From: Martinezella rhizogenes
GTDB lineage: Bacteria > Pseudomonadota > Alphaproteobacteria > Rhizobiales > Rhizobiaceae
Assembly (NCBI GenBank): GCA_013322215.1
Contig: JAAMEZ010000041.1
Coordinates: forward strand, 62,001 to 126,000
Length of the DNA: 64,000 bases
Direction: 5' to 3'
In this document: piece after piece, positions 26,097 to 35,338 of the stretch
Numbering within the stretch: the stretch's first letter is position 1
How the letters are laid out: each line of letters opens with the position of its first letter
Notes under the pieces: generated by a model
The model's database searches: none
What the model was told of the DNA's origin: nothing
What the model saw: the letters and a program-made list of their open reading frames with translations, nothing else
Translations under genes and position numbers: made by a program

Positions 26097-28133
26097 TCAG
26101 CTCCGGGTCATGAGAATTGCGCCAAAGGCTCCAACGCGGGCAACGAACTCTGGCGGAACGACGATCGTCGCATCACGCTGCTCGATGACGGCCGGCCCCT
26201 GGATCGCATCGTTGGGGGTGAGAGATGCGCGATCGAAGACGCGTACCTCGGGAATGAGTTTGTTGTGGAAGCGCATCGAACGAACCGTTTTGAGCGCACC
26301 GCCAGCCCCGAACGTTTCAGGTGTTGTGGGCTGAGGTATCGACATCGATCCACGCACGCGCATGCGCAGGTCGACGAATTCGACTGGCGCCGCTTTGTCG
26401 GCATGGCTGTAGATCCGTTCGTGCTCTTGGTGGAAGGCGGCATGCATTGCGGCAATGTCGTGCGCTTCGATCGCCGTATCCGGCAGCCGCACGTCAACCT
26501 GGAAGGACTGCCCGACGTAGCGCATCTCAGCCCAGCACTCGAACGTTTTCGACACGAGACGCTCCGGCGGTGCCTGCCGCGATAACCATTCGGCTCCCTG
26601 CTCGCGAAGGACCTGAAACTTCTTCGCGATGAGAGAACCATCGATATCAAGGCCGTGGACGGTTTCGAGCGCGTCATTGCTCAAATCAGAGACAAGGCCC
26701 CCGAGGGCACAGAATACGGAAGGTGTCGCCGGCACAAGAACGCGGTTCACGCCGATCTCGGCCGCAAGGAGCGGCCCCTGGATCGCGCCAGCTCCGCCGT
26801 AAACGAGCACCGTCAGATCTTCGGGATCGACGCCCTGGCGTGCGAGATAAGGCAAGACACCGGCCACCATGTTGGAGCTTGCGACGGTGACGCACATTTC
26901 CGCGGCGCTGAGCACGTCCGTCTTGAGAGTCTCCGCAATCGGCGCCATAGCGCGTTCGGCGGCATGACGATCGAGCTGCATATCGCCGCCAAGAAGGGCT
27001 TCAGGCAAATAGCCCGCAAGTAAAAAGGCATCGGTCAGCGTGGGTTCCGTGCCGCCTCGGCTGAAGCAGGCAGGGCCAGGATAGGACCCAGCACTGCGCG
27101 GGCCGATACGCAACACCCCGCCATCAATCGTGACGACCGAACCGCCGCCTGCGCCGATCGCCTCGATGCTGGTAACTGGCATGACAACCGGAAACTCACC
27201 CACCTCGGCCGAAGTCGAGGTGAGAGCTTCGCCATCGCGCACGAGCGAGATGTCAGTGCTGGTGCCACCCATGTCCATGGTGAGGATGTTGTGTTCGCGC
27301 AAGGCGCGGCCGAGATATTGCACAGCCGTCACGCCAGACGCCGGACCCGACAGAAGTGTATGGATGGGGAAGTTGCGCGCCTCACTGGCGGCCATCGCAC
27401 CACCGTTCGAGCGTGTGACGAAAAGTTGCGACCCTGGCAACCGTTCAGCCACATAAGTTTCGACCGCGCCGATATACTCGTTCATCCGGCGCTTCACGAA
27501 AGCGTTGAGCACACTGACGATCGCTCTTTCGTATTCTCCGATCCGCGGCCAGATCTCGCTGGACAGGCTGACCTCGGCATCTTCGCCGACCGCTTTACGG
27601 ATAGCCCGCGCGACCGCTTGTTCATGCTGCGGGTTGGCGTAGCTGTGAAGCAGCGCGACCGCATAGCCGGCAGCACCTGCGTCGGCTACACGACGGGCAA
27701 GTGCCTCGACTGCTGCCTCGTCGATCGAGGTTCGAACCAAGCCGCCGCGCAGCAGTCGTTCCTCAACCTCGAAAACCATCTCGCGATCGATCAGCGGCCT
27801 GGTTCGGGTCTCGAACAGGTTCAGAGGGTTGCGGACGCCGATCCGCTGCAGTTCGAGCAGATCCCTATATCCCTTCGTTACGAAGAACGCGATCTTCGGG
27901 CCTTTTCGCTCGATTACGGCATTCGTGCTGACCGTGGTGCCGTGCATGACGAAGGCCGCCTCGCCCGGCTCGGGCGCGAGCCGTTCCAGTAGTTTTTCAA
28001 ATCCCTCGCGGAAACCGTTTTCGAAAGCGGGAGGAGTCGAAGGAACCTTCAGAGTGACGATCCTGTCCTCTCCTTCACGCCACCCGCAAAAATCTGTGAA
28101 CGTCCCACCGATATCAACGCCGATTCTAAGCAT
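26097..28133 (-). CDS. hyuA: HyuA-type hydantoinase/oxoprolinase subunit A
   Basis: A 678-residue ATP-dependent subunit. The N-terminal LRIGVDIGGTFTDF is the acetate-kinase-fold phosphate motif of the family. HGTTVSTNAVIERKG and MDMGGTSTDISL are the other conserved blocks. It pairs with HyuB in the same operon and is divergent from the nopaline oxidase genes. The 600-base gap on its upstream side contains the second NocR-like element, so control by nopaline is possible. Confidence 0.9.
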   Translation of the reverse strand: MLRIGVDIGGTFTDFCGWREGEDRIVTLKVPSTPPAFENGFREGFEKLLERLAPEPGEAAFVMHGTTVSTNAVIERKGPKIAFFVTKGYRDLLELQRIGVRNPLNLFETRTRPLIDREMVFEVEERLLRGGLVRTSIDEAAVEALARRVADAGAAGYAVALLHSYANPQHEQAVARAIRKAVGEDAEVSLSSEIWPRIGEYERAIVSVLNAFVKRRMNEYIGAVETYVAERLPGSQLFVTRSNGGAMAASEARNFPIHTLLSGPASGVTAVQYLGRALREHNILTMDMGGTSTDISLVRDGEALTSTSAEVGEFPVVMPVTSIEAIGAGGGSVVTIDGGVLRIGPRSAGSYPGPACFSRGGTEPTLTDAFLLAGYLPEALLGGDMQLDRHAAERAMAPIAETLKTDVLSAAEMCVTVASSNMVAGVLPYLARQGVDPEDLTVLVYGGAGAIQGPLLAAEIGVNRVLVPATPSVFCALGGLVSDLSNDALETVHGLDIDGSLIAKKFQVLREQGAEWLSRQAPPERLVSKTFECWAEMRYVGQSFQVDVRLPDTAIEAHDIAAMHAAFHQEHERIYSHADKAAPVEFVDLRMRVRGSMSIPQPTTPETFGAGGALKTVRSMRFHNKLIPEVRVFDRASLTPNDAIQGPAVIEQRDATIVVPPEFVARVGAFGAILMTRS

Positions 28134-28735
28134 CTGCCGCTCACCCTCGCTTCTTCAGTTGGTCGGCCTGCGGGGTATTTCGATCTATTCTGATCTGCAT
28201 GAAACCTGTCTCCGTTCTGGAATGATCATCGCGATATTTCAGCGATGAATACGCTGCTCACTCCGCTTGGAGAATTTGCATATCCCACCGATTGATTGGC
28301 AACGGCAATCAATCGGAACGGATGAGACTCGCCTGCTTTATAGAAACTGAGGGCGACGAAGGTGACTGAGATCGCGTCCTGTCGCTCGCGACGGCCCTAG
28401 GACCATGCCGCCTTCATAACATTTGAACATCGCCGTATGCCTATTACTACCCTTGTAGCATGGACGGCAACGCCTTATCCCTAAGCTGGAAGGCAAGAAT
28501 TCCAAGATAGCCAGATCTGCAATCGACCCGCTTCACATGGTGATCATCTGTTCAAGACTGATGAAACCGAAGCAAAGAAGGTCCTCAAAACTTGGCCGTC
28601 AAACGGCGACAGCTGGACACACTGTATAGCCGACCGCACGAGGATTGAAGGATGCGTCTGGCTCACTGGGGGCTAATGGCCACGGATCGAACGTTTCGCC
28701 CGGGCACGGAAGCCTTCGTATTGTGAGAAGGTTAA
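28134..28735. other. Divergent control region between hyuA and noxB
   Basis: No convincing gene. The region holds the second copy of the NocR-like element and must contain the promoters of both flanking operons. I see no other repeat or hairpin of note. Confidence 0.6.
28435..28470. promoter_or_regulatory. Candidate NocR operator, copy 2
   Basis: A 36-bp element starting GTATGCCTATTACTACCC and ending CATGGACGGCAA, identical at 29 of 36 positions to the one beside nocR. It lies about 265 bases before noxB and 300 before hyuA, so it may place nopaline oxidase, and perhaps hyuAB, under NocR. Confidence 0.65.
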
Positions 28736-29854
28736 ATGGATCACGAGTTCGAGACGGCCATTGTTGGCGGCGGCGTAGTGGGCGCCGCAATTGGATACGG
28801 GTTAGCCAAGTTGGGGCGCCGGGTGATCATCATCGATGGCGCGGACGATGCGCTGCGTGCGTCCCGAACAAATTTCGGCCTGATCTGGGTTCAAGGCAAG
28901 GGCGACGAATATCCTGAATATCATCGCATCACGCGGCAAAGCGCTGAGCTGTGGCCAGGTTTTGCCTCCGAGTTGAAAGAGCTGACCGGTGTCGACGTAG
29001 AGTACCGCCGCAACGGTGGTTTGCTCTTTTGTGTGTCGGAAGCTCAGGCGGAAGAAGAAAAAGCCATCGGCGAAAAGATGGCTGCCATTCATCCTGACTA
29101 TCGTTTCGAGATGCTGGAGCGCTCGCGCCTTGAGCGCATGCTTCCCGACATCCGTCTCGGGCCGAAGGTGTGTTCAGCGTCGTTCAGTCATATGGACGGT
29201 GACGTCAATCCTCTCCTGGTCCTTCGCGCTTTGCTGGAGGGATTTGTGCGCCTCGGTGGAACCTTGGTGACGGGCGAACACGTCGACAGCATCGCGCCCA
29301 CGCTTGGTGGCTTCCGACTGGCAACGGATGGCCTCACGATAGAAGCGGAGCGGGTGATTATTGCAGCGGGAAATGACTCCATGGCTTTTGCCAAGAGCCT
29401 GGACCTTCCACTTCTGCTCGTTCCGGAAAAGGGGCAGCTTCTCATCACGGAACGGGTCGCCCCGGTATTTCCTTACGCCGCCAGCGGTATTCGTCAGACT
29501 ATGACGGGCACGTTTCAGCTCGGCGTTACGAATGAACGTGTGGGCCGGTCTACCGATGTGACAGCTGGCGGCGCACGTCATATCGCCAATCGCGCGATCA
29601 GTGTGATGCCTGACGTCGGCGCGTTGCGTGTCATAAGGCAATGGGCGGGACTCCGCGTGCTGACCCCGGATGGGGTGCCGGTCTACGATCGGTCGCGGCG
29701 ATACCCCGGCATCCATGTCGTCGCATGCCATTCCGGCGTCACCCTTGCCGCTCTGCATGCGGGTCCTTTTGCCGATTGGTTGGCAGCCGATGGAAGGGAG
29801 CCATCCTACGACGCTTTCCGCGGCAGCAGATTCAAGATGGGGATCGCGGCGTGA
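28736..29854 (+). CDS. noxB: Nopaline oxidase subunit B (FAD-dependent)
   Basis: A 372-residue FAD-dependent oxidoreductase of the D-amino-acid/sarcosine oxidase group. The N-terminal dinucleotide motif is AIVGGGVVGAAIGYGLAKLG. In octopine and nopaline plasmids the soluble subunit B and subunit A together split the opine into arginine and the keto acid. The ATG at 28736 has GAGAAGG upstream. Its stop overlaps the GTG of the small iron-sulfur subunit. Confidence 0.85.
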   Translation: MDHEFETAIVGGGVVGAAIGYGLAKLGRRVIIIDGADDALRASRTNFGLIWVQGKGDEYPEYHRITRQSAELWPGFASELKELTGVDVEYRRNGGLLFCVSEAQAEEEKAIGEKMAAIHPDYRFEMLERSRLERMLPDIRLGPKVCSASFSHMDGDVNPLLVLRALLEGFVRLGGTLVTGEHVDSIAPTLGGFRLATDGLTIEAERVIIAAGNDSMAFAKSLDLPLLLVPEKGQLLITERVAPVFPYAASGIRQTMTGTFQLGVTNERVGRSTDVTAGGARHIANRAISVMPDVGALRVIRQWAGLRVLTPDGVPVYDRSRRYPGIHVVACHSGVTLAALHAGPFADWLAADGREPSYDAFRGSRFKMGIAA

Positions 29855-30144
29855 CGAGTGAAGTTCTCTTTCCCTCCGGCCCAAGCGTGGAAATCACCAT
29901 CGACGGTCGAACTGTGACCGCTCGTGATGGGGAGCCTCTGGCCGCCGTCTTTCTGCGTCTGGACGACATCCATACGCGGACCTCCTTTCCTTCCGCCCAG
30001 CCCAGGGCGCCCTACTGCATGATGGGCGTCTGTTTCGAATGTATCGTGTACATCGAAGACATCGGCACGATCCGAAGCTGTCAGCAAACGGTTCAAGCCG
30101 GCATGAGGGTCGAACGCCATGACCATCCGAAGAGGCTGAAATGA
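29851..30144 (+). CDS. Small [2Fe-2S] subunit of nopaline oxidase
   Basis: A 97-residue protein starting with GTG overlapping the noxB stop. It reads as a ferredoxin-like small subunit: VEITIDGRTVTARDGEPLAA followed by the cysteine pattern YCMMGVCFECIV and, 11 residues later, RSCQ. Such [2Fe-2S] proteins (HcnA/SoxA-like) occur as the third part of opine and sarcosine-type oxidases and pass electrons onward. It overlaps noxA by four bases. The reading frame extends upstream without a better start. Confidence 0.85.
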   Translation: MTSEVLFPSGPSVEITIDGRTVTARDGEPLAAVFLRLDDIHTRTSFPSAQPRAPYCMMGVCFECIVYIEDIGTIRSCQQTVQAGMRVERHDHPKRLK

Positions 30145-31559
30145 ACCCGAATTCGAGCGCCGACCTGTTAATCGTCGGAGCTGGCCCCGCTGGCATGGCC
30201 GCCGCGAGGCGAGCTGTGCGCGGCGGCCTATCCGTCGTCTTGCTGGATTCGCAATCACAGCCCGGAGGTCAGATCTGGCGTAATGCCGGCAGCAACGCGA
30301 CGAGCCCGGTCATAAACGTTCTGGGGGCGGAATATCGACGCGGCATCCGGCAAATCGAAGCATTCCTGGCCAGCGGCGCCGACTACATTCCGGAGGCTCA
30401 GGTAAGCAGGCTCAGCCAGGGTTGGACGGTGGAATATGTAAAGGGTGGAGAAATTCGTTCTGTCATGGGACGGCATCTCTTGCTCGCTATGGGCGCACAG
30501 GAACGCCCGGTTCCGTTCACCGGCTGGACGCTACCCGGCATCATGACGGTCGGCGCCGCACAGATTCTCCTTAAGACGGCGGGCCAACTGCCACGGGGGC
30601 CAGTTGCCGTGGTCGGGAGCGGACCTCTTCCCCTACTATACATGCAGCAGATGCGGCTCGCCGGGACAAAGCCCGTCGCTTATCTCGATACGACCCCTCG
30701 GGGTCTCATCAGCCGTTCGCTGCGCGGTTTTCGCGGGGCGCTAAAGGAGCCCGGCCAAATCCTGAAAGGGATTGCCTGGTTACCGCAGTTCAGTGGCGTT
30801 CGGCACGTACGCAACGTGGTCAAAATCAGCGCCGAAGGAAGCGGACGACTGGAAACTGTACGGTTCGAAACTTCAAACGGCAGGTCCGACCGATTGGAGG
30901 TCAAATCCCTTCTTGTACACGAGGGGCTGGTGCCAAGCCATCAGTTGGCCGTGTCGGTCGGCGCGCAACTGATGTGGGATGTCGGCCAGTCAGCGTTCCG
31001 GCTTGAGCGCGACGAGTGGATGAACGCAGGTCCGGACGGACTGTACATAGCCGGGGACGGTGCTCGGATCGGCGGCGCCGTCAATGCCGAGATCGAAGGA
31101 GAGATCGCCGCGACCGGTATCCTTCTTCGTGACGGCGCCCTGACGGCCGCTCAGGCGAATACCGAGACAAAACCGCTGAGAGCACAGCATGGCCGGCAAA
31201 AGTCGTTCCGGCGATTTCTGGATGGGGCCTACCCGCCGAATATTGCGCGGACCCAGCCGGACGACGAAACGATCGTCTGCCGGTGCGAGGAGTTGAGCGC
31301 GGGCGTGTTGAGGGAAGCTGCTGTCCGTGGCGCTTGCCGAGGCCCTAACCAGCTGAAGAGTTTTACACGCGCGGGCATGGGTCCCTGTCAGGGAAGGCAG
31401 TGCGGCTACCCGGTGCACGAACTGGTGAAGTCCGTCGCCGGTCTGACCGCTGGCGAGGTCGGCCTGTTCAATCCGCGGCCTCCCTTCGTTCCCTTAACGG
31501 TATCGATGCTTGCAGCTCAGCAGGCCGAGGAAGTCGTTTCAGCGTCGATACATGAGTGA
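30141..31559 (+). CDS. noxA: Nopaline oxidase subunit A (FAD/NAD-binding)
   Basis: A 472-residue flavoprotein. The N-terminal motif is LIVGAGPAGMAAARRAVRGG. A second dinucleotide motif, VAVVGSGPLPLLYMQQM, lies near residue 155. Near residue 380, CRCEELSAG with the later CRGPNQLKSFTRAGMGPCQGRQCG has the cysteines of a BFD-like [2Fe-2S] domain. It completes nopaline oxidase with NoxB and the small subunit. The three genes are coupled by overlapping start and stop codons. Confidence 0.87.
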   Translation: MNPNSSADLLIVGAGPAGMAAARRAVRGGLSVVLLDSQSQPGGQIWRNAGSNATSPVINVLGAEYRRGIRQIEAFLASGADYIPEAQVSRLSQGWTVEYVKGGEIRSVMGRHLLLAMGAQERPVPFTGWTLPGIMTVGAAQILLKTAGQLPRGPVAVVGSGPLPLLYMQQMRLAGTKPVAYLDTTPRGLISRSLRGFRGALKEPGQILKGIAWLPQFSGVRHVRNVVKISAEGSGRLETVRFETSNGRSDRLEVKSLLVHEGLVPSHQLAVSVGAQLMWDVGQSAFRLERDEWMNAGPDGLYIAGDGARIGGAVNAEIEGEIAATGILLRDGALTAAQANTETKPLRAQHGRQKSFRRFLDGAYPPNIARTQPDDETIVCRCEELSAGVLREAAVRGACRGPNQLKSFTRAGMGPCQGRQCGYPVHELVKSVAGLTAGEVGLFNPRPPFVPLTVSMLAAQQAEEVVSASIHE

Positions 31560-31606
31560 TCGTTCTGACATCGCCACAGCGTGGTGACCAGATTTGCAGT
31601 CAAGAA

Positions 31607-32563
31607 ATGAACGCCTCACGGCGTCGCAAGGAGAATGAGTTGAAGACGTGCCAAATCCCGGGAGCCCCCGTTCAAAGCGGCGCATCCCAACCCGGATGCC
31701 TGATGGGGCCTGATGCGTTTCGGACTGCCGGCTTGTCGCGAGCTTTGACGGAACTGGGCTGGGCCGTCACTGATCTCGGAGATGCGACGCCGACGGCGGA
31801 GCCCGAAATCAGTCACACCAATTCCGCGGTGAAGAACCTCGATGCTCTGGTGGGATGGACGCGCAGTCTCTCCAAAAAGGCGCTGGAGATGGCCCGCAGC
31901 TGCGATCTTCCGGTTTTTCTCGGCGGCGATCACTCAATGTCTGCCGGTACCGTTTCCGGGGAGGCCGAACGAGCGGCCGAACTCGGCAGGGAGCAATTCG
32001 TCCTCTGGCTGGACGCGCACCCAGACCTGCATACCCTACACACGACTGCAAGCGGCAATCTTCATGGCACGCCGGTCGCCTACTATACGGGCCAGCCTGG
32101 CTTCGAAGGACTACCGCCGCTGGCCGCGCGTGTGGATCCCCGCAACGTATCCATGATGGGAATTCGCTCGGTCGACCCGGAAGAAAGGCGCCGGGTTGCC
32201 GAGATCGGTATCGAAGTCTCCGACACGCGGGTTCTGGACGAGCAAGGGGTCATACGCCCGCTGGGCGTCTTTCTTGACCGCGTGAGCAAGGCCAAGGGCA
32301 GATTGCACGTCAGCCTCGACGTCGACTTCCTCGATCCCGGGATTGCGCCGGCGGTGGGCACCACGGTTCCGGGCGGGGCGACTTTCCGAGAGGCACACCT
32401 CATCATGGAGATGCTCCATGACAGCGGTCTCGTCACCTCGCTCGACCTTGCGGAGCTCAATCCGTTTCTGGACGAGCGAGGGCGCACGGCCCGACTGATG
32501 ACCGATCTTGCCGCGAGCCTGTTCGGCCGGCGCGTGTTCGACAGGGTGACAACAGCATTTTGA
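31607..32563 (+). CDS. arcA: Arginase
   Basis: A 318-residue arginase converting arginine to ornithine and urea, the second step of nopaline use. Manganese-binding motifs are intact: GGDHS, DAHPDLHT and SLDVDFLDP. The start needs care: ATG 31607 has no clear ribosome site, while TTG 31640 has AAGGAG six bases upstream and begins just before the arginase fold. It lies between nopaline oxidase and ornithine cyclodeaminase, as expected for the pathway. Confidence 0.93.
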   Translation: MNASRRRKENELKTCQIPGAPVQSGASQPGCLMGPDAFRTAGLSRALTELGWAVTDLGDATPTAEPEISHTNSAVKNLDALVGWTRSLSKKALEMARSCDLPVFLGGDHSMSAGTVSGEAERAAELGREQFVLWLDAHPDLHTLHTTASGNLHGTPVAYYTGQPGFEGLPPLAARVDPRNVSMMGIRSVDPEERRRVAEIGIEVSDTRVLDEQGVIRPLGVFLDRVSKAKGRLHVSLDVDFLDPGIAPAVGTTVPGGATFREAHLIMEMLHDSGLVTSLDLAELNPFLDERGRTARLMTDLAASLFGRRVFDRVTTAF

Positions 32564-32638
32564 CCACCGGGTGTGGCCCGGTGCGATCGAGGTTTGCCTC
32601 TCGCATTGAGACAACCCTTCGAAACCAGGAGGAAGAAG

Positions 32639-33721
32639 ATGAAGGTTGGAATCGCCGGAGCAGGATCGATCGGCATTGGGTATGCGGCGTTCCTCTTGCA
32701 GAATGGACATGAGCCATTGATCTGGTCGCGTTCACGCGAAAGAACTGCTGCTTTCTCTGCCGGCGCACCGGTGAAGATCACGGGTGCGATCATCACGGAG
32801 TTCCACCCGCATATCTGCACGAACGCCCAGGAATTGGCCGAAGCCGATGTGATCGTGCTGGCGCTGCCCGCCTATGGTCACCGCTTTGTTCTCGACGCTC
32901 TTCTGCCGCACCTCAGCGCACGTCATTCGGTGATCATCAGCGCCCATCTTTCCTTTGCGGCGCTCTACCTCGCCAAAGGGTTGGCCGAGCGTGGAATCGA
33001 GATCCCAATCACGGCATGGAGCACAACTGTGCTGACATGCAAGCTGCGGGAGGCGGATACGTTCAACATCGGCGCCATCCGGGCAAAGGTCGATATGGCG
33101 ACCGTGCCGGCACGTTTCGCAGGACGGGCGCACGAAACCTGTGTCGCTCTGTTCGGTGATCGCTTCGACGTGAAGGACGATATCCTCACGATCGCATTGA
33201 GCAATCTCAATCCCCAGGACCATATGGGCATCGCGCTGTGCAATCTGTCACGTATCGAGCGAGCTGAGGAATGGGGTCAGAACACCAACGTCACGCCTGC
33301 CGTCGGCCGCTTCCTTGAGGCGCTCGATCTGGAGAGGCTGGCAATCGCTTCCGCCTTCGGCAAGACGGTCCGATCCACCTTCGATCACTTCCGATTGTCG
33401 TTCGACATATCCGGCCAATCCGTTTCGGAAATATCGTCGATCCTGGTCGAGCGCGGAAGCGACCCGGCAGGCCCAAAGAGCGTTGATACTCGCTACGTGC
33501 TCGAGGACGTTCCCTTCGGTCTGATCCCGACCCTGCATCTGGCAAAAGCAGCCGGCCTGTCTGCACCCTTGCATGAAAGCGGCGTGCAGATCTTAAGCGC
33601 CTGCTACGGACGCGACTTCTCCGAAGAAAACGACCTGCTTCCAGACCTCGGCCCGCTCGATCTGCCCACGCTCAGGAAACGGGTAATCGCCGGGTACGCG
33701 ATCACGGACGAACCCGTGTGA
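32639..33721 (+). CDS. NAD/NADP octopine/nopaline dehydrogenase family protein
   Basis: A 360-residue dehydrogenase with the N-terminal Rossmann motif VGIAGAGSIGIGYAAFLLQN and the opine-dehydrogenase-type C-terminal domain. The ATG at 32639 has AGGAGGA upstream, so it is read in bacteria. It lies between arginase and ornithine cyclodeaminase outside the T-DNA. It belongs to the same broad family as nopaline synthase but is shorter and only distantly alike. It might act in the catabolic direction on an opine or another N-carboxyalkyl amino acid; the substrate is not shown by sequence. Confidence 0.82.
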   Translation: MKVGIAGAGSIGIGYAAFLLQNGHEPLIWSRSRERTAAFSAGAPVKITGAIITEFHPHICTNAQELAEADVIVLALPAYGHRFVLDALLPHLSARHSVIISAHLSFAALYLAKGLAERGIEIPITAWSTTVLTCKLREADTFNIGAIRAKVDMATVPARFAGRAHETCVALFGDRFDVKDDILTIALSNLNPQDHMGIALCNLSRIERAEEWGQNTNVTPAVGRFLEALDLERLAIASAFGKTVRSTFDHFRLSFDISGQSVSEISSILVERGSDPAGPKSVDTRYVLEDVPFGLIPTLHLAKAAGLSAPLHESGVQILSACYGRDFSEENDLLPDLGPLDLPTLRKRVIAGYAITDEPV

Positions 33722-33768
33722 TCCGGGCTCGTCCGACAGTCTATCAAACCAATGAAGGGGGCCAAAAG

Positions 33769-34833
33769 ATGCCCGCAATTGCCAACCTCAACATCGTTCC
33801 GTTCATCAGTGTTGAGAACATGATGGACCTGGTGGTCAGCACCGGGGTCGAGAACTTCCTTGTTCAACTGGCCGGCTACATTGAAGAAGATTTCCGGCGC
33901 TGGGAAAGCTTCGACAAGATTCCACGCATCGCCTCGCATTCGCGGGACGGCGTGATTGAACTCATGCCGACGAGCGACGGCACCCTCTACGGCTTTAAAT
34001 ACGTCAACGGCCACCCGAAAAACACGAAGTCGGGACGCCAGACGGTGACCGCGTTCGGCGTGCTCTCCGATGTCGATAGCGGCTATCCGCTGCTGCTGTC
34101 GGAAATGACAATCCTGACGGCCTTGCGAACGGCCGCAACCTCCGCGATCGCGGCAAAATATCTGGCGCGTAAAGATGCGCGCACGATGGCGCTGATCGGC
34201 AACGGTGCCCAGAGCGAGTTCCAGGCGCTCGCCTTCAAGGCGCTGCTCCATATCGATCGGATACGGCTTTACGATATCGACCCGGAGGCAACAGCTCGCT
34301 GCAGCCGCAATCTCCAGCGGTTCGGGTTTCAGATCGAGGCGTGCACCTCTGCGGAACAGGCGGTCGAAGGTGCCGATATCATTACGACAGCGACGGCCGA
34401 CAAGCACAACGCCACGATCCTGAGCGACAATATGATCGGGCCCGGCGTCCACATCAACGGCGTCGGCGGCGACTGCCCAGGCAAGACCGAGATGCACCGC
34501 GATATCTTGCTGCGTTCGGATATTTTCGTGGAGTTTCCGCCACAGACCCGGATTGAAGGCGAGATCCAGCAACTCGCGCCAGATCATCCTGTGACGGAAC
34601 TTTGGCGCGTAATGACTGGCCAGGACGTCGGCCGAAAGAGCGACAAGCAAATCACGCTTTTCGACAGCGTCGGATTTGCGATCGAGGATTTTTCGGCGCT
34701 GCGCTACGTCCGCGACCGCGTTGAGGGATCAAGCCACAGCAGCCCACTCGACCTAATAGCCGATCCGGACGAGCCTCGAGATCTCTTTGGAATGTTGCTG
34801 CGTCGTCAGGCTTTCCGAACTTTGGGAAGTTGA
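33769..34833 (+). CDS. ocd: Ornithine cyclodeaminase
   Basis: A 354-residue enzyme that turns ornithine into proline and ammonia with NAD. The nucleotide-binding motif is MALIGNGAQSEFQALAF near residue 140, and the family block GVHINGVGGDCPGKTE is present. It completes the route from nopaline to proline. The start MPAIANLNIVPF matches the known Ti enzymes as I remember them; an upstream in-frame ATG at 33718 overlaps the preceding gene. It ends 139 bases before the right border. Confidence 0.95.
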   Translation: MPAIANLNIVPFISVENMMDLVVSTGVENFLVQLAGYIEEDFRRWESFDKIPRIASHSRDGVIELMPTSDGTLYGFKYVNGHPKNTKSGRQTVTAFGVLSDVDSGYPLLLSEMTILTALRTAATSAIAAKYLARKDARTMALIGNGAQSEFQALAFKALLHIDRIRLYDIDPEATARCSRNLQRFGFQIEACTSAEQAVEGADIITTATADKHNATILSDNMIGPGVHINGVGGDCPGKTEMHRDILLRSDIFVEFPPQTRIEGEIQQLAPDHPVTELWRVMTGQDVGRKSDKQITLFDSVGFAIEDFSALRYVRDRVEGSSHSSPLDLIADPDEPRDLFGMLLRRQAFRTLGS

Positions 34834-34927
34834 AGAGATGCCAATAGCGCGTGGACCGTCGAGCATCTAGAACGGGCTCTATGGGGCTTGCACATACAAA
34901 CGAACGATCGAATGAGTCTTTCACGCT

Positions 34928-34944
34928 CTTACAAACATACAAAT
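34928..34944 (-). promoter_or_regulatory. Overdrive-like sequence outside the right border
   Basis: Read on the minus strand this is ATTTGTATGTTTGTAAG, close to the overdrive element core (TGTATGTTTGTT) that stimulates T-strand formation with VirC1. It lies on the correct, outer side of the right border, about 27 bases away. Confidence 0.6.
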
Positions 34945-34971
34945 ATTCTAATAAATGCTCTTTTCTCTTAG

Positions 34972-34996
34972 GTTTACCCGCCAATATATCCTGTCA
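34972..34996 (-). repeat. RB: T-DNA right border repeat
   Basis: A 25-bp border repeat. The plus strand starts GTTTACCCGCCAATATATCC, and the other strand reads TGACAGGATATATTGGCG, the classic nopaline border core. VirD1/VirD2 nick here to start T-strand transfer. The T-DNA runs from here rightward to the left border at 59425. Confidence 0.95.
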
Positions 34997-35171
34997 AACA
35001 CTGGATATTTACAATTGATTACGGAAAATGACAAACCGATCAGGAGCGCAAAATTTAAGGCAGCCACGCTATTGACCGGGGCGATGACGTTGGACAAGCC
35101 GTTTTAATTTTGGGATGGATTGAACTTTAAAGTTGAAGGAGCCACTCAGCCGCCGGCTGCTAGAGTTTTAA

Positions 35172-35192
35172 TGAGCTAAGCACGTACGTCAG
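35172..35192 (+). promoter_or_regulatory. nos enhancer element (as-1/ocs-like)
   Basis: TGAGCTAAGCACGTACGTCA is the ocs-element-like palindromic enhancer of nopaline synthase promoters, bound in plants by TGA-type bZIP factors. A TATA-like CATAAATT follows at 35276-35283, about 60 bases before the ATG. Confidence 0.75.
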
Positions 35193-35338
35193 AAACCACT
35201 GTTGGGCGTACAAAAGTCGCCTCAGGTCACTGTCAGCCAGCAAGAGTTTCTTGCCACAACGCAACTGACGTTTGACATAAATTCCTTTCGGAACTCAATC
35301 AGATATCTCATATTCTCTCTCAACCAAAATATTCGATA

